Shown one piece after another: positions 36,316-47,352 of a DNA stretch of 64,000 bases. Source of the DNA: Providencia sp. PROV188. Lineage in GTDB: Bacteria; Pseudomonadota; Gammaproteobacteria; Enterobacterales; Enterobacteriaceae. The DNA lies in assembly GCF_027595165.1 (NCBI RefSeq), contig NZ_CP097291.1:2976001-3040000 (forward strand). Reading direction: 5' to 3'. Position 1 is the stretch's first letter. Each line of letters starts with the position of its first letter. Both the position numbers and the translations under genes were made by a program. Below the pieces are notes generated by a model. The model was not told where the DNA came from. It ran no database searches and worked only from the letters and a program-made list of their open reading frames with translations.

Positions 36316-37099
36316 TATTTCATCAGTATTACCACCAGAACTTAGCATTTGGATTATATTCTCTATCATTTTAGTTATTGCGTTATCTTCATTCATTCAT
36401 GGATTAATAGGTGTTGGGTTCCCTTTAATATCCACCCCTTTAATCGCTGCTTTTACTGATATAAAAACTGCTGTAATTATAACTATAGTGCCAAATATAA
36501 TTTTGAATTTGATAATTATTTTCCGAAAGAGTGATTGGAGGAAAACAATAAATAAATTCATCTTCATTGCGACTTGTGTTACCGCTGGCACTATGTTGGG
36601 CAGTAAAATTTTGATTCATTCAAGTGAAATATTTTTAAAAGGGATACTTGTTTTCATGTTGATAATGGCAGTGTTGACAACCAATAAAAAATTTTTTCAA
36701 TTAAAGCAATATAACTTATCAGGTAAACTTTCACAGTTTCTATTTGGATTTACCGCTGGAATAATGGGTGGGGCAGTAAATATATCCGTTCCTTTTTTAA
36801 CAATATACTTTACTAATACCGAGTACTCTCCAGCTGTAATGTCTCAAGCATTTAATGTGTGCTTTATATTTAGTAAGATCAGCCAAGCATTTATCCTTGG
36901 AATCGATGGAAATTTTGGGTTGTTAGAGATACTGATTGGTATATTCTTAAGCTTGGTAGCAATAAAATCACAAAAACCAGGACTAAAATTACAGGATCGT
37001 ATTAGCAAAGAGGTTTATAAAAAATATTTAAATATTTTTACTATTTTAATAACACTCTTTGTCTCCATTGATTTTATATATTCAGTCGTTAATCTGTGA
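36293..37099 (+). CDS. TSUP (TauE/SafE) family membrane transporter
   Basis: A 268-residue inner-membrane protein with about eight hydrophobic segments in two repeats: FIHGLIGVGFPLISTPLIAA near residue 45 and FGFTAGIMGGAVNISVPFLT near 160 are the TSUP signatures. Members export or import sulfite, sulfoacetate and other organic anions. Its start lies inside the end of the PrpF gene (23-base overlap), so coupling with the isomerase is strong and export of the pathway acid is the simplest reading. Start at 36293 follows AGAAGA; ATG at 36305 is an alternative. Confidence 0.82.
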   Translation: MVFYMLNSISSVLPPELSIWIIFSIILVIALSSFIHGLIGVGFPLISTPLIAAFTDIKTAVIITIVPNIILNLIIIFRKSDWRKTINKFIFIATCVTAGTMLGSKILIHSSEIFLKGILVFMLIMAVLTTNKKFFQLKQYNLSGKLSQFLFGFTAGIMGGAVNISVPFLTIYFTNTEYSPAVMSQAFNVCFIFSKISQAFILGIDGNFGLLEILIGIFLSLVAIKSQKPGLKLQDRISKEVYKKYLNIFTILITLFVSIDFIYSVVNL

Positions 37100-37143
37100 A
37101 CTAGATTTTTGCATTAGCATTATGAAATGAGTTTTTAATCTTC

Positions 37144-37177
37144 ATGGTCCTAGCCCTTTATAAGGGGCCAGGGCCAT
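37144..37177. other. Long hairpin between the accessory cluster and mutS
   Basis: ATGGTCCTAGCCCTTTA pairs with the following TAAGGGGCCAGGGCCAT at 16 of 17 positions, counting two G-T pairs, with essentially no loop. No T-tract follows. It may be a weak terminator or a repeat remnant. The rest of 37100-37485 holds the mutS upstream region without a clear promoter. Confidence 0.5.
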
Positions 37178-37485
37178 GCCACTAAAATAGAAAAGTGACT
37201 TCTTTAGTACTGTGTAACCTGTAATAGAGAGGAATTTATCATGGAATATTCATAGCCAAAGTCTATGTAAGCTGCATATTTTGTTGTCCTCCCCCACCAC
37301 TCAATAACATTTTGAGGTAAATTCCCCGTTATTAGCAGTACAAGTTTTCCCTTAACTGGGCTACTATGAGGGTCGCAAACGCCCTTTCAACTTTCCGCGA
37401 ATTCCCCCTAACAACAAGATAAAATAGCGTTTACGCCGAAAGTCAAAAGCCCATAAATACATCAAATATTCAACAAGTTAAAAAC

Positions 37486-40053
37486 ATGACAGAAAACCAA
37501 AGTTTCGAATCCCATACGCCGATGATGCAGCAGTACTTAAAACTCAAAGCACAACATCCCGATATTTTGCTGTTTTATCGTATGGGGGATTTTTACGAAC
37601 TGTTCTTTGATGATGCTAAAAAAGCCTCTCAGTTACTGGATATCTCTCTCACCAAGCGTGGTCAATCTGCAGGTCAACCTATCCCGATGGCGGGCGTTCC
37701 TCACCATGCAGCCGAAAACTATTTAGCGCGATTGGTACAGATGGGAGAATCTGTCGCCATTTGTGAGCAAATTGGTGATCCTGCCACCAGCAAAGGTCCT
37801 GTTGAGCGTCAAGTGGTGCGCATTGTGACACCGGGTACCATCACCGATGAAGCCTTACTTAATGAACGCCAAGACAACTTACTGGCAGCGGTATGGCAAG
37901 AGTCCCAAGGGTATGGCTTTGCGACCTTAGATATCGCATCGGGTCGTTTTATCATCAGTGAAATTGATGATGAAGAGTCATTAAAAGCCGAGCTTCAGCG
38001 TACCCGTCCAGCGGAATTACTTTATCCTGAAGATTTCGCTAGCATGTCATTGATTGAACTTAATAAAGGCTTACGCCGTCGCCCATTATGGGAATATGAA
38101 TTAGACACTGCAAAACAGCAATTAAACCTGCAATTTGGTACCAAAGACTTAATCGGATTTGGCGTCGAAAATGCGCATAAAGCCTTACGGGCTGCGGGTT
38201 GTTTGCTGCAATATGTGAAAGATACTCAGCGAACTGCACTGCCGCACATTCGTAGCATTATCATGGAAAAACAACAAGATAATGTGATTTTAGATGCCGC
38301 AACTCGCCGAAATTTAGAGCTAACCCAAAACCTTGCGGGGGGAACCGAAAATACCCTTGCCGCGATTTTGGACAAGTGTGTCACCCCAATGGGGAGCCGT
38401 ATGCTAAAACGCTGGCTTCATACCCCATTGCGTAACCTCACTGTGTTGAATAACCGCCAGCAAGCCATTGGCGCACTGCAACAATACGACTTTGAGTTAC
38501 AGCCGTTCCTTCGCCAAATTGGTGATTTAGAACGTGTACTCGCTCGCCTCGCATTACGCTCAGCGCGTCCTCGTGACTTAACGCGTATGCGCCATGCATT
38601 CCAGCAATATCATGATATTCACCAAATTCTGGCGCAATCCGATTGCGACTACCTCGGTGCGTTAACGCAACGTATTGGTCAATTCGATGAGCTTCAAAGC
38701 TTGCTCGAAAAAGCAATTGTTGATGCCCCTCCGGTTTTAGTTCGTGATGGCGGTGTCATTGCCCCAGGTTACAACGGCGAACTCGATGAATGGCGAGCGC
38801 TGGCAGACGGTGCAACAGATTACCTCGACCGTTTAGAAATTCGTGAGCGTGAAAAACTGGGTATCGATACCCTAAAAGTGGGCTATAACGCGGTACACGG
38901 TTACTACATTCAAGTAAGTCGTGGACAAAGCCACCTCACGCCAATTCATTATGTTCGTCGCCAAACGCTGAAAAACGCGGAGCGCTACATTATCCCTGAA
39001 TTGAAAGAGTATGAAGATAAAGTCCTGACATCAAAAGGCAAAGCGCTAGCTATCGAAAAAGCCTTGTATGATGAACTGTTTGATATGCTGCTGCCACATT
39101 TAGCCGCGTTACAAACCAGTGCCGAAGCGCTGGCTGAATTGGATGTTCTATCCACCCTCGCGGAGCGTGCAGACACCCTTGGATATGCCTGTCCTCAATT
39201 AACAGATAAACCTGGCATTCAAATTACTGAAGGTCGTCATCCGGTTGTCGAGCAAGTGCTTAGTGAGCCTTTTATTTCTAACCCGCTATCCCTTTCTCCC
39301 CAACGCCGCTTACTGATCATTACTGGTCCCAATATGGGCGGTAAAAGTACCTATATGCGCCAGACTGCACTGATCACCTTACTGGCCTATATCGGCAGTT
39401 TTGTGCCAGCCAGTAAAGCCGTCATTGGGCCAATTGACCGTATTTTCACACGCGTCGGAGCCTCTGATGACCTCGCATCTGGGCGTTCAACCTTTATGGT
39501 AGAGATGACCGAAACGGCGAATATTCTGCACAATGCCACTGAACACAGCTTAGTATTGATGGATGAAATTGGTCGCGGTACATCTACCTATGATGGGCTT
39601 TCTTTAGCGTGGGCATGTGCTGAAAACTTAGTTAATCGCATCAAAGCAATGACCTTATTTGCAACTCACTATTTTGAATTAACCACCTTACCGGAAAAGC
39701 TGGAAGGTGCGGTCAATATTCACCTCGATGCGATTGAACACGGTGATACCATCGCCTTTATGCATAATGTGCAAGACGGCGCGGCAAGCAAGAGTTACGG
39801 TTTAGCCGTTGCTTCACTGGCTGGCGTCCCAAAAGAGGTGATCAAACGCGCGAAGCAAAAACTCAAAGAGCTGGAAGTTATCTCCAATAATGCCAATGCG
39901 AGTCATGTAGATAGTGCTCAGCTGAGCTTCTTAGGGAGTGTGGAAGAGGAACCATCTCCAGTATTAGCCGCTTTAGAGGAAATCGACCCTGACAAGCTAA
40001 CGCCACGCCAAGCCCTTGATTGGCTATATCGTTTAAAGGAAATGGATAAGTAG
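37486..40053 (+). CDS. mutS: DNA mismatch repair protein MutS
   Basis: An 855-residue mismatch-recognition ATPase (E. coli 853). The mismatch-reading Phe-X-Glu is Phe36-Tyr37-Glu38 in GDFYELF; connector, lever and clamp domains follow; the ATPase has Walker [10 protein letters not shown], Walker [19 protein letters not shown], and the His of FATHYFELT. The C-terminal tail with a tetramer-forming helix ends in KEMDK. It lies immediately after the AT-rich cluster and one base before miaE. All key residues are present, so it should be functional. Confidence 0.98.
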   Translation: MTENQSFESHTPMMQQYLKLKAQHPDILLFYRMGDFYELFFDDAKKASQLLDISLTKRGQSAGQPIPMAGVPHHAAENYLARLVQMGESVAICEQIGDPATSKGPVERQVVRIVTPGTITDEALLNERQDNLLAAVWQESQGYGFATLDIASGRFIISEIDDEESLKAELQRTRPAELLYPEDFASMSLIELNKGLRRRPLWEYELDTAKQQLNLQFGTKDLIGFGVENAHKALRAAGCLLQYVKDTQRTALPHIRSIIMEKQQDNVILDAATRRNLELTQNLAGGTENTLAAILDKCVTPMGSRMLKRWLHTPLRNLTVLNNRQQAIGALQQYDFELQPFLRQIGDLERVLARLALRSARPRDLTRMRHAFQQYHDIHQILAQSDCDYLGALTQRIGQFDELQSLLEKAIVDAPPVLVRDGGVIAPGYNGELDEWRALADGATDYLDRLEIREREKLGIDTLKVGYNAVHGYYIQVSRGQSHLTPIHYVRRQTLKNAERYIIPELKEYEDKVLTSKGKALAIEKALYDELFDMLLPHLAALQTSAEALAELDVLSTLAERADTLGYACPQLTDKPGIQITEGRHPVVEQVLSEPFISNPLSLSPQRRLLIITGPNMGGKSTYMRQTALITLLAYIGSFVPASKAVIGPIDRIFTRVGASDDLASGRSTFMVEMTETANILHNATEHSLVLMDEIGRGTSTYDGLSLAWACAENLVNRIKAMTLFATHYFELTTLPEKLEGAVNIHLDAIEHGDTIAFMHNVQDGAASKSYGLAVASLAGVPKEVIKRAKQKLKELEVISNNANASHVDSAQLSFLGSVEEEPSPVLAALEEIDPDKLTPRQALDWLYRLKEMDK

Positions 40054-40054
40054 C

Positions 40055-40819
40055 ATGGATGAGTACGCTGAATTATTAGCGCCAATTAAGCAATTTTTGC
40101 AGTGTGAAACTCCCGATGCGTGGATCCACAAAGCCAGTCAGCCTGAAAATTTACCGACGATTTTGAAGGATCATCTGCTGTGTGAATTAAAAGCGGCGCA
40201 AAGTGCCATGTTTTTAATTCGCAAATATGCAGTGGATAAAGAAAGTGCGGCGATTTTATTAGAGTGGTTCAAACCCTATGAAGCCTTTGCATATGATCGC
40301 ATTGGTGATGTTCACACATTGAAGAATAAGAACCAAATTTCAAAACAGATCCTAGCAAAAAAACAGTCTCCGTATAGCCAAGATTTGATTGATAAAATGG
40401 TGTTGTTAATCAAAGAGGAATTGCACCATTTTTACCAAGTGCTAGAAATTATGCATCAGCGAGACATTGCGTATGATGGCATCACCGCAGGGCGTTACGC
40501 AAAAGGGTTATTCAACCATTTAGATCCTCATGATCCGAAAACCTTGGTGGATAAGCTTATTATTGGAGCTTACATTGAAGCGCGCTCTTGCGAGCGGTTT
40601 GCCAAATTAGCGCCACACTTGGATGAGCAGCTTGCCAATTTTTATACCTCATTACTACGTTCAGAAGCGCGCCATTATCAGGATTACCTACAACTTGCCC
40701 AGTTGATTAGTAAAACAGATATTACTGAGCGTGTACGTTTTTATGGAGAAGTTGAAGCGCAGTTGATTTCAACGCCAGATGATGATTTTAAATTCCATAG
40801 CGGCGTACCGATTGATTAA
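40055..40819 (+). CDS. miaE: tRNA 2-methylthio-N6-isopentenyladenosine-37 hydroxylase
   Basis: A 254-residue non-heme diiron monooxygenase that hydroxylates ms2i6A37 in tRNAs reading UNN codons. The ferritin-like four-helix pattern of Glu and His ligands is seen in LLCELKAAQSAMFLIRK, IKEELHHFYQVLEI, YIEARSCERFAKL and SEARHYQDYL. MiaE occurs in Salmonella and some other enterobacteria but not in E. coli. It starts one base after the mutS stop, so the pair is probably co-transcribed. A terminator shared with rpoS follows. Confidence 0.92.
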   Translation: MDEYAELLAPIKQFLQCETPDAWIHKASQPENLPTILKDHLLCELKAAQSAMFLIRKYAVDKESAAILLEWFKPYEAFAYDRIGDVHTLKNKNQISKQILAKKQSPYSQDLIDKMVLLIKEELHHFYQVLEIMHQRDIAYDGITAGRYAKGLFNHLDPHDPKTLVDKLIIGAYIEARSCERFAKLAPHLDEQLANFYTSLLRSEARHYQDYLQLAQLISKTDITERVRFYGEVEAQLISTPDDDFKFHSGVPID

Positions 40820-40838
40820 CTCCACCGACTAAAAAGAA

Positions 40839-40869
40839 AAGCCTCTGTTATCAATGACAACAGAGGCTT
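40839..40869. terminator. Bidirectional terminator between miaE and rpoS
   Basis: AAGCCTCTGTT pairs with AACAGAGGCTT (11 bp, 9-base loop) between convergent genes; an A-run on the left gives a T-tract for the minus strand. Confidence 0.85.
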
Positions 40870-40890
40870 CATGTGTTTTAACACGGCAGA

Positions 40891-41877
40891 TTACATATTG
40901 AATAACGCTTCCAGCGTTAAATCTTCGCCTTGTAAAATATCTTTTAGACGTCTTAAACCTTCAACCTGAATTTGACGAACTCTTTCACGAGTGAGCCCAA
41001 TTTCGCGCCCAACCTCTTCCAGAGTTTCCGCTTCATATCCCAACAAACCAAAACGACGCGCTAAGACTTCACGTTGCTTAGGATTGAGTTCATATAACCA
41101 CTTAACGATATTCTCTTTTAAGTTGTTATCTTGGATAGTGTTTTCAGGCCCTGAATCATTATCATCCGATAATACTTCCAGCAATGACTTCTCAGAATCC
41201 CCTGCGATAGGCGTATCAACCGATGTAATGCGCTCATTTAAACGTAGCATTCGGCTGACATCTTCAACAGGTTTATCTAATTGTTCAGCTATCTCTTCAG
41301 GACTTGGCTCGTGATCGAGCTTTTGAGCAAGTTCACGGGCTGTACGAAGGTAAATATTGAGTTCTTTGACGATATGAATCGGTAGACGGATTGTTCGGGT
41401 TTGATTCATGATGGCACGTTCAATCGTTTGACGGATCCACCAAGTCGCATATGTTGAAAAACGGAAGCCTTTTTCAGGATCAAACTTTTCAACTGCACGA
41501 ATCAACCCAAGATTTCCTTCTTCGATCAGATCGAGCAAGGCAAGACCTCGGTTGTTATAACGGCGAGATATTTTTACCACTAAGCGAAGGTTGCTTTCTA
41601 TCATGCGCTGACGCGATGCCACATCCCCCCGAAGGGCTCTGCGGGCATAGAAAACTTCTTCCTCTGCGGTGAGGAGTGGAGAGAATCCAATTTCACTGAG
41701 ATAAATTTGGGTTGCATCCAAAACACGTTGACTCGCGCTTTGGAGTAACTCCGTGTCTTCATCCAGTTCTGAAACTAGATCCTCTTCTTTGAATTGACTC
41801 TCATCAAATGCTTCATCCATCGCATTTTCATCGAGGTCATTATACAACTCGTTAACTTTCAGCGAACTTTGGCTCAT
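40891..41877 (-). CDS. rpoS: RNA polymerase sigma factor RpoS (sigma-38)
   Basis: A 328-residue sigma-70-family factor for stationary phase and general stress. Region 1.2/2 ([48 protein letters not shown] in segments), region 2.4 ([16 protein letters not shown]), region 3 (the [14 protein letters not shown] segment, which in E. coli carries the RssB-contact Lys173) and region 4 HTH ([17 protein letters not shown]) are complete. The acidic N-terminus differs somewhat from E. coli. As in relatives, a main promoter probably lies inside nlpD; no premature stop is present. Confidence 0.98.
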   Translation of the reverse strand: MSQSSLKVNELYNDLDENAMDEAFDESQFKEEDLVSELDEDTELLQSASQRVLDATQIYLSEIGFSPLLTAEEEVFYARRALRGDVASRQRMIESNLRLVVKISRRYNNRGLALLDLIEEGNLGLIRAVEKFDPEKGFRFSTYATWWIRQTIERAIMNQTRTIRLPIHIVKELNIYLRTARELAQKLDHEPSPEEIAEQLDKPVEDVSRMLRLNERITSVDTPIAGDSEKSLLEVLSDDNDSGPENTIQDNNLKENIVKWLYELNPKQREVLARRFGLLGYEAETLEEVGREIGLTRERVRQIQVEGLRRLKDILQGEDLTLEALFNM

Positions 41878-41928
41878 CAGTGACTCCGACCCAAGATAAT
41901 GAGGACGGAATGTGTCACTCCGCCCAGT

Positions 41929-42993
41929 TTATCGCTGCGGTAAATAACGCAACGGGTTTACTGATTTTCCCTTATAACGAATTTCAAAATGCAAACGAAC
42001 AGAACTTGTTCCGGTGCTACCCATAGTGGCTATCTTCTGACCTTCAGCAACATCCTGTTGGTCACGCACAAGTAACGTATCGTTATGTGCGTAGGCACTT
42101 AAGTAGTCATCGTTATGTTTTATTATTATGAGATTTCCATATCCGCGCAGTGCATTGCCAGCATAGACGACTTTACCAGGAGCAGCTGCAATAACAGATT
42201 GACCGCGAGAACCAGCAATATCAACACCTTTGTTTCCACCTTGCGCATCAGAGAAGCCTTCAATCATCTTCCCATCAGCAGGCCAACGCCATTTAATTGA
42301 CGAATTGTTGGTGCTACTTCCTGTTGTTGCTGTTGCAGTCGTAGTGGTTGGGCTCGCTGTTGTCGTTGAAACCGTTGAGGCTGGTTTCTTGTTATTCGGC
42401 AACATCTTACCTGAATTCTGCCCGCTACTATTTTCAGGATACCCATTAGTTGGTTGAATATCAACCGGGCGCTGTTGACTATTTGACGCCGTTTGTGTGA
42501 TCGAGCTCACATTTGTATTACCAATATTTATCACCTGACCTACATCCAAGCTGTATGGTTCAGAAATATTGTTTTTCGATGCTAACTCACGGAAATCATT
42601 ACCCGTTATATAGGCGATATAAAACAGAGTATCGCCGCGCTGAACGGTGTAGGTGTTGCCGTTATAACTGCCTTTAGAAATGCGGCCGTAGTCTCGATTA
42701 TAAACAATACGTCCATCGCTGCTGGTTGAAACAGGTCTAGAGGTATTATTTCCCATCGAACTATTAGACGACAAATTAGGTCTGTCTGAAGGCATCGCCG
42801 TACTCATTCCAGTATTGGACGGAGGATTAGGCACCGTTCTTGGTGCAGATTGTTGGCTAGATGAACCTCCATCATTCACACTCGAAATCGGTGCTGCGGG
42901 ATGATAAGGCGTTGAGCATCCTGCTAATAAAGCACCGCTAAATGAAAAGATAACCGCCCATCGAATTCTGTTTATTGGGCTAACAATTTTCAT
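41929..42993 (-). CDS. nlpD: Murein hydrolase activator NlpD
   Basis: A 354-residue outer-membrane lipoprotein that activates the amidase AmiC at division. The start at 42993 follows GGGAGA and gives a lipoprotein signal ending LLAGC. A LysM domain (YTVQRGDTLFYIAYITGND...) is followed by a low-complexity Thr/Ser-rich linker and a C-terminal LytM/M23 domain. The metal ligands are degenerate (KGVDIAGSRG in place of HxGxD), as expected for a non-catalytic activator. It is upstream of rpoS and usually contains its promoter. Confidence 0.95.
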   Translation of the reverse strand: MKIVSPINRIRWAVIFSFSGALLAGCSTPYHPAAPISSVNDGGSSSQQSAPRTVPNPPSNTGMSTAMPSDRPNLSSNSSMGNNTSRPVSTSSDGRIVYNRDYGRISKGSYNGNTYTVQRGDTLFYIAYITGNDFRELASKNNISEPYSLDVGQVINIGNTNVSSITQTASNSQQRPVDIQPTNGYPENSSGQNSGKMLPNNKKPASTVSTTTASPTTTTATATTGSSTNNSSIKWRWPADGKMIEGFSDAQGGNKGVDIAGSRGQSVIAAAPGKVVYAGNALRGYGNLIIIKHNDDYLSAYAHNDTLLVRDQQDVAEGQKIATMGSTGTSSVRLHFEIRYKGKSVNPLRYLPQR

Positions 42994-43208
42994 ATTTCTT
43001 CTCCCGTGAAGAAAAATCTGACCTGATACTAAAGGGTTAGAATGCAATTAATGCTTATTGAATATTAGTATCTTAAAATATTTCGCTTATTAAAGCAGAA
43101 ATATAAAATAATGGACAAGTTAAATGTATCAAAAGTATAACAAATTGAGATTATCACTTAACAGTTTGAGCGAAATAACCCATTAATTCCAAATAACTTA
43201 AAGGGCTA

Positions 43209-43835
43209 TTAGCTCAAATCACCGGCAACAAGAGGGACAAAACGTACTTTTTCAATCACATTGGTGTGATAGTCATTACCGCGACGGGTAATTAATTTCA
43301 GAGCCTGATCTTTGTCACCGACAGGGAGCACTAGGCGCCCTCCATCTTTTAACTGCTTAAGTAACAATGACGGAATTTCGCTAGGTGCGGCAGTGACAAT
43401 GATCCCATCAAAAGGACCTTTTGATTGCCAGCCTTCCCAGCCATCACCGTGGCGAGTAGAAATATTGTGTAAATCTAACAACTTGAAGCGACGTTTTGCC
43501 GTCCACTGCAAGCTTTTGACTCTTTCGACTGAATACACATGCTCACAAAGATGAGCCAAAACCGCCGTCTGATACCCAGATCCCGTGCCAATTTCCAGCA
43601 CATGGTCCGTCGGTTTAACCGCCAATAAGGCGGTCATTTTTGCCACAATATACGGCTGTGAAATGGTCTGCCCATGACCAATTGGTAATGGGATATTATC
43701 GTAGGCTTGATGAGAGAGCGCTTCGTCAACAAACCGTTCGCGAGGAACTAGCGCGAGCGCGTCTAATAGGCGCTCATCGTGAATTCCCTGTTGGCGCAAC
43801 TGTGCCAGCAGTTCTTTCATGAGCCCGATTTTCAT
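43209..43835 (-). CDS. pcm: Protein-L-isoaspartate O-methyltransferase
   Basis: A 208-residue SAM-dependent repair enzyme methylating isoaspartyl residues in aged proteins. Same length as E. coli Pcm. Seen: [15 protein letters not shown], the SAM motif [14 protein letters not shown], and GDGWEGW. The start overlaps the surE stop by four bases (ATGA), the usual surE-pcm coupling in this stress-survival operon. Confidence 0.97.
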   Translation of the reverse strand: MKIGLMKELLAQLRQQGIHDERLLDALALVPRERFVDEALSHQAYDNIPLPIGHGQTISQPYIVAKMTALLAVKPTDHVLEIGTGSGYQTAVLAHLCEHVYSVERVKSLQWTAKRRFKLLDLHNISTRHGDGWEGWQSKGPFDGIIVTAAPSEIPSLLLKQLKDGGRLVLPVGDKDQALKLITRRGNDYHTNVIEKVRFVPLVAGDLS

Positions 43836-44593
43836 TTTGCCTTCACTCCTGACTTATCTAGCCACTCTTCTAATACTGACTGAGTTTTATAAGACGTTAA
43901 ATCCACTTGCAATGGCGTTATTGAAACATAGCCATTTTGTACGGCTTCAAAATCCGTGCCCGGACCTGCATCACGAATTTCCCCAACCGGTCCTAACCAA
44001 TAAAGCATATTACCGCGAGGATCTTCCAAATTATAAACTTCAGATGCCGCATGACGGCTGCCACAGCGGGTAACTTTAATCCCTTTTAACTCATCATAAG
44101 GAATATCTGGCACATTGATATTCAAGATATTTCCCGCACGTAATGGATTTTTTTGCAGCATAGTGAGGATATCGCACGTTACCTTGGCCGCCGTTTCATA
44201 ATGCACATCGCCATCCAATGAAACCGCAATAGAAGGCAAACCTAAGTGACGCCCTTCTGTCGCCGCTGCAACGGTACCAGAATAAATCACATCGTCCCCA
44301 AGATTTGGACCACAGTTAATTCCAGAGACCACAATATCAGGGCGAGGACGCACAACTTTATTCACCCCAATATACACGCAATCCGTCGGTGTACCTTCTT
44401 GAACAGCAAGGTCACCATTACTTAATGTTTGGATTTTTAATGGTCTATCCAACGTTAGTGCGTTTGAAGCACCACTACGGTTGCGATCGGGTGCAATCAC
44501 CTGCACATGATAATGTTGGCGTAATGCCGCCGCCAAAGTTTGAATCCCCGGCGCAGTCACCCCATCATCGTTACTCAATAATATATTCAGCAT
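43832..44593 (-). CDS. surE: 5'/3'-nucleotidase, stationary-phase survival protein
   Basis: A 253-residue metal-dependent nucleotidase and exopolyphosphatase. The N-terminus [11 protein letters not shown] holds the two metal-binding Asp; [20 protein letters not shown] continues the active site. The ATG at 44593 aligns with E. coli SurE; an ATG two codons earlier is possible. The start lies inside the 3' end of truD, and the end overlaps pcm, so truD-surE-pcm are translationally linked. Confidence 0.96.
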   Translation of the reverse strand: MLNILLSNDDGVTAPGIQTLAAALRQHYHVQVIAPDRNRSGASNALTLDRPLKIQTLSNGDLAVQEGTPTDCVYIGVNKVVRPRPDIVVSGINCGPNLGDDVIYSGTVAAATEGRHLGLPSIAVSLDGDVHYETAAKVTCDILTMLQKNPLRAGNILNINVPDIPYDELKGIKVTRCGSRHAASEVYNLEDPRGNMLYWLGPVGEIRDAGPGTDFEAVQNGYVSITPLQVDLTSYKTQSVLEEWLDKSGVKAK

Positions 44594-45620
44594 CCACACA
44601 ATCCTGATTAATAATTTCGCGTACTACACTCGTGGCAAAACTGCCTGAATTTAGGAAAAAACACAGCTTCACGGTTGACGAGTCTAGCCACTGCCATTGC
44701 AGATTTTGCGGCTTAACCAGTACAGCCCGTCTCGCTGGAGACACTCGCTCACTTTTCATTAGTGCCATAAATGGCTGATAATCTTGTAGACAGTGAGTCT
44801 CGAAAGCAAGGGCATCATCTTGGGTGCCTAAATCACCATCCCCAGGAAGCGGCGCTGTCACACTTAGCTCAGCAGATTGTAAACGAACTTGCAGAGAGTC
44901 TAACTCTTCTGCTGTCGCCACAAACCAGCTACCACGCCCGGTTAATTGCAGTGCATCCCCTAACATTGCGTGTTGCTGTGTCTGATTTGCAATTCGCGCA
45001 CTGGCGATATCATTAAACATAGCACTTCGCGCGGCAGAGAGATAAAAACTGCGTTTATTTCGTTCACGTACTGTAATTTCTTGATTTGCCCAGCGGCGAG
45101 CTTGAACCAAGTTTTGCCCATCCCGACCAAAACGTTGTTCGCCAAAATAGTTCGGAACACCTAAATCAGCCACTTTTTGTAGGCGTTGTTCTACATCATC
45201 GGTGTCCGTAATATCCCGCAATGTCACTTCGAATTGATTCCCTTTTAGGGAACCAATACGTAATTTGCGTTTCTGACGAGTGACCGCTAATACACGGCAC
45301 CCTTCAAGCTGCCAAGCAGAAAAATCGGGCGTGTCTTTACCCGGCATTTGCAGACAGAACCACTGCTCTGTCACCGCATGTCTATCTTTTAATCCCGCGT
45401 AACTGACTGCTCTGGCTGAGATTTTAGCAAATTTTGCCAGTTGCTCCGCAACAAATAATGTATTGCAGCCTGTTTTTTCGACGCGAACCATAACGTGCTC
45501 GCCTTCGCCATCAAGCTCAAAACCTAAATCTTCTTTCACCACGAAATCTTCAGGAATACTTTTTAGTGTCCCTGAAGAGAGGGGTTTACCATGCAGGTAC
45601 TGAACATTCATAACTTTCAT
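44571..45620 (-). CDS. truD: tRNA pseudouridine-13 synthase
   Basis: A 349-residue pseudouridine synthase acting on U13 of tRNA-Glu. The YLHGKP start, [19 protein letters not shown], and the catalytic Asp in [14 protein letters not shown] mark the family; the TRUD insertion domain follows. The start sits within ispF; 45620 and 45611 are both possible ATG codons, and neither has a strong ribosome site. Reading through from ispF by coupling is likely. Confidence 0.95.
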   Translation of the reverse strand: MKVMNVQYLHGKPLSSGTLKSIPEDFVVKEDLGFELDGEGEHVMVRVEKTGCNTLFVAEQLAKFAKISARAVSYAGLKDRHAVTEQWFCLQMPGKDTPDFSAWQLEGCRVLAVTRQKRKLRIGSLKGNQFEVTLRDITDTDDVEQRLQKVADLGVPNYFGEQRFGRDGQNLVQARRWANQEITVRERNKRSFYLSAARSAMFNDIASARIANQTQQHAMLGDALQLTGRGSWFVATAEELDSLQVRLQSAELSVTAPLPGDGDLGTQDDALAFETHCLQDYQPFMALMKSERVSPARRAVLVKPQNLQWQWLDSSTVKLCFFLNSGSFATSVVREIINQDCVDAEYIIE

Positions 45621-46098
45621 TACTATTATCTTTGATAAGTAAAACCACAGCGGCGCAAGCAATCCCTTCTTTTCGCCCCACAAAACCCAATTGTTCTGTG
45701 GTGGTTGCTTTCACATTGACGTCGTCCATGTGGCATTCGAGATCTTCGGCAATATTCACGCGCATTTGTGGGATATGCGGCAACATTTTGGGCGCTTGTG
45801 CCATGATAGTGACGTCGATATTGCCAATCAAATAACCTTTTTTACGTACTTGGCAAAAGGCTTCTCTGAGTAATACTCGGCTATCTGCGCCTTTATATGC
45901 CGGGTCAGTATCTGGGAATAATTTTCCGATATCCCCGAGTGCCGCAGCACCTAAAATGGCGTCTGTCAGCGCGTGTAAAACCACATCACCATCCGAATGT
46001 GCGATAAGACCTTGTTCGTAAGGAATGCGAACGCCACCAATAACGATAGGGCCTTCACCACCAAACTTATGCACATCAAAACCGTGTCCGATTCTCAT
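45586..46098 (-). CDS. ispF: 2-C-methyl-D-erythritol 2,4-cyclodiphosphate synthase
   Basis: IspF closes CDP-ME 2-phosphate to the cyclodiphosphate in the non-mevalonate isoprenoid pathway. Zinc ligands Asp8 and His10 are in [23 protein letters not shown] and [19 protein letters not shown] complete the site. At 170 residues it is about ten longer than the usual 159; the extra tail ([10 protein letters not shown]) reads across the start of truD, an overlap of 35 bases. It follows ispD after nine bases. Confidence 0.97.
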   Translation of the reverse strand: MRIGHGFDVHKFGGEGPIVIGGVRIPYEQGLIAHSDGDVVLHALTDAILGAAALGDIGKLFPDTDPAYKGADSRVLLREAFCQVRKKGYLIGNIDVTIMAQAPKMLPHIPQMRVNIAEDLECHMDDVNVKATTTEQLGFVGRKEGIACAAVVLLIKDNSNESYECSVPAW

Positions 46099-46107
46099 TT
46101 TTTTTCC

Positions 46108-46836
46108 TTATGATTTCATTCTTGAAAGATAAAATTCCGCTAGCGCCAAGTCCTCTGGTCGCGTCACCTTAAGGTTATCAGCTCGCCCTGATACTAATAT
46201 CGGTTGATAACCGCAATGCTCAAGTGCGGAAGCCTCATCCGTGATTACTGCATTTTCTTTCAATGCTTTATCTAAACAGTCACGTAGTAATACTAATGGG
46301 AAAAACTGCGGTGTTAAGGCATGCCAGAGCGCTTCTCGCTCAACAGTATGGGAAATACTTTGCGTTCCCTCCACGCCCCGTTTCATCGTATCCCGAACCG
46401 GAGCCGCCAGTATCCCCCCACAACAATCATTCTGAGTGGCTAACTGAACGATAGTATTTAAATCATCTAAATGCAGACACGGACGTGCCGCATCATGCAC
46501 CAATACCCAAGCATCATCATACTCAGGTTGCGAAACCAGATAGTTTAATCCTGATAATACTGAATTTGCACGCTCTTTCCCCCCGATAACCGTGACAACG
46601 CGAGGATCTTTGGCAATATCGAGGTGATGGAAATAATCATCTTCAGCGCTTAATGCAACCACGATTTTTTGTACGTCTCCACTGCGCAATAAGGCATCAA
46701 TGGTGTGTTCAATAATGGTTTTCCCTGCGATCGACAAATATTGCTTTGGGCAATCTGCATTCATACGACTGCCCACTCCGGCAGCGGGGATCAACGCAAC
46801 AATCGGTGCTGCGCTGGATGTTCTTGGATTTATCAT
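46108..46836 (-). CDS. ispD: 2-C-methyl-D-erythritol 4-phosphate cytidylyltransferase
   Basis: IspD joins MEP to CTP in isoprenoid synthesis. The 242-residue protein has the nucleotidyltransferase motif [19 protein letters not shown], then [10 protein letters not shown] and [12 protein letters not shown]. It is the partner of ispF directly downstream, and ftsB lies 60 bases upstream, the same order as in E. coli. Confidence 0.97.
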   Translation of the reverse strand: MINPRTSSAAPIVALIPAAGVGSRMNADCPKQYLSIAGKTIIEHTIDALLRSGDVQKIVVALSAEDDYFHHLDIAKDPRVVTVIGGKERANSVLSGLNYLVSQPEYDDAWVLVHDAARPCLHLDDLNTIVQLATQNDCCGGILAAPVRDTMKRGVEGTQSISHTVEREALWHALTPQFFPLVLLRDCLDKALKENAVITDEASALEHCGYQPILVSGRADNLKVTRPEDLALAEFYLSRMKS

Positions 46837-46896
46837 GATTCGAATCTTACATCAGAAATTATCAGGCTCTTGGGTGTGGTCGACCCTACACGATGA

Positions 46897-47193
46897 TTAT
46901 TGAGATGACGGTGGATTATTACGCTCTTTGACCATTCGATAGAATGATTCCCCAGGTTTTAACATACCTAGCTCGCTACGTGCGCGTTCTTCAATTGCAT
47001 CCTGACCATCATTCAAGTCATTGATTTCTGCAAATAGCTGCTCATTACGCTGTTTTAAACGCGTATTCACAATTTCCTGCGCAGCAACATCATCCTTGAC
47101 TTTGACATAGTCATGGATGCCATTTTTGCCTAACCATAAGGAATATTGTAACCAAGCTAATATCGCAATTAATAGTAGCGTTAATTTACCCAT
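46897..47193 (-). CDS. ftsB: Cell division protein FtsB
   Basis: A 98-residue bitopic inner-membrane protein: a short cytoplasmic start, one transmembrane helix ([17 protein letters not shown]), then a periplasmic coiled coil ([25 protein letters not shown] in part). FtsB joins FtsL and FtsQ in the divisome and helps switch on septal wall synthesis. Length and order (ftsB-ispD) match E. coli (103 residues). Confidence 0.95.
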   Translation of the reverse strand: MGKLTLLLIAILAWLQYSLWLGKNGIHDYVKVKDDVAAQEIVNTRLKQRNEQLFAEINDLNDGQDAIEERARSELGMLKPGESFYRMVKERNNPPSSQ

Positions 47194-47352
47194 CTTGCCC
47201 CCTGAAATGATTTGCTAATCATCCCATAACTAAGCGCATGACGCTACTGCGATGCAAATATTGTCTAAAAAAGTCAGAATTGTTCGCGCTAGAAGAGATT
47301 AAATATCACCCAATTCCCTATAAATGTAGAAAAGGATGATATTTATGTAAAA

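Noticed and set aside
33950..37099. Reading the AT-rich cluster as phage or insertion sequence
   Set aside because: No integrase, transposase, terminal inverted repeats or target duplication could be seen; all genes are metabolic or transport types.
37235..37254. GAGAGGAA and ATG before mutS
   Set aside because: The frame stops after four codons, so it is not a gene.
42264..42464. Glutamine-rich minus frame in nlpD
   Set aside because: It is an out-of-frame reading of the Thr/Ser-rich linker of NlpD.
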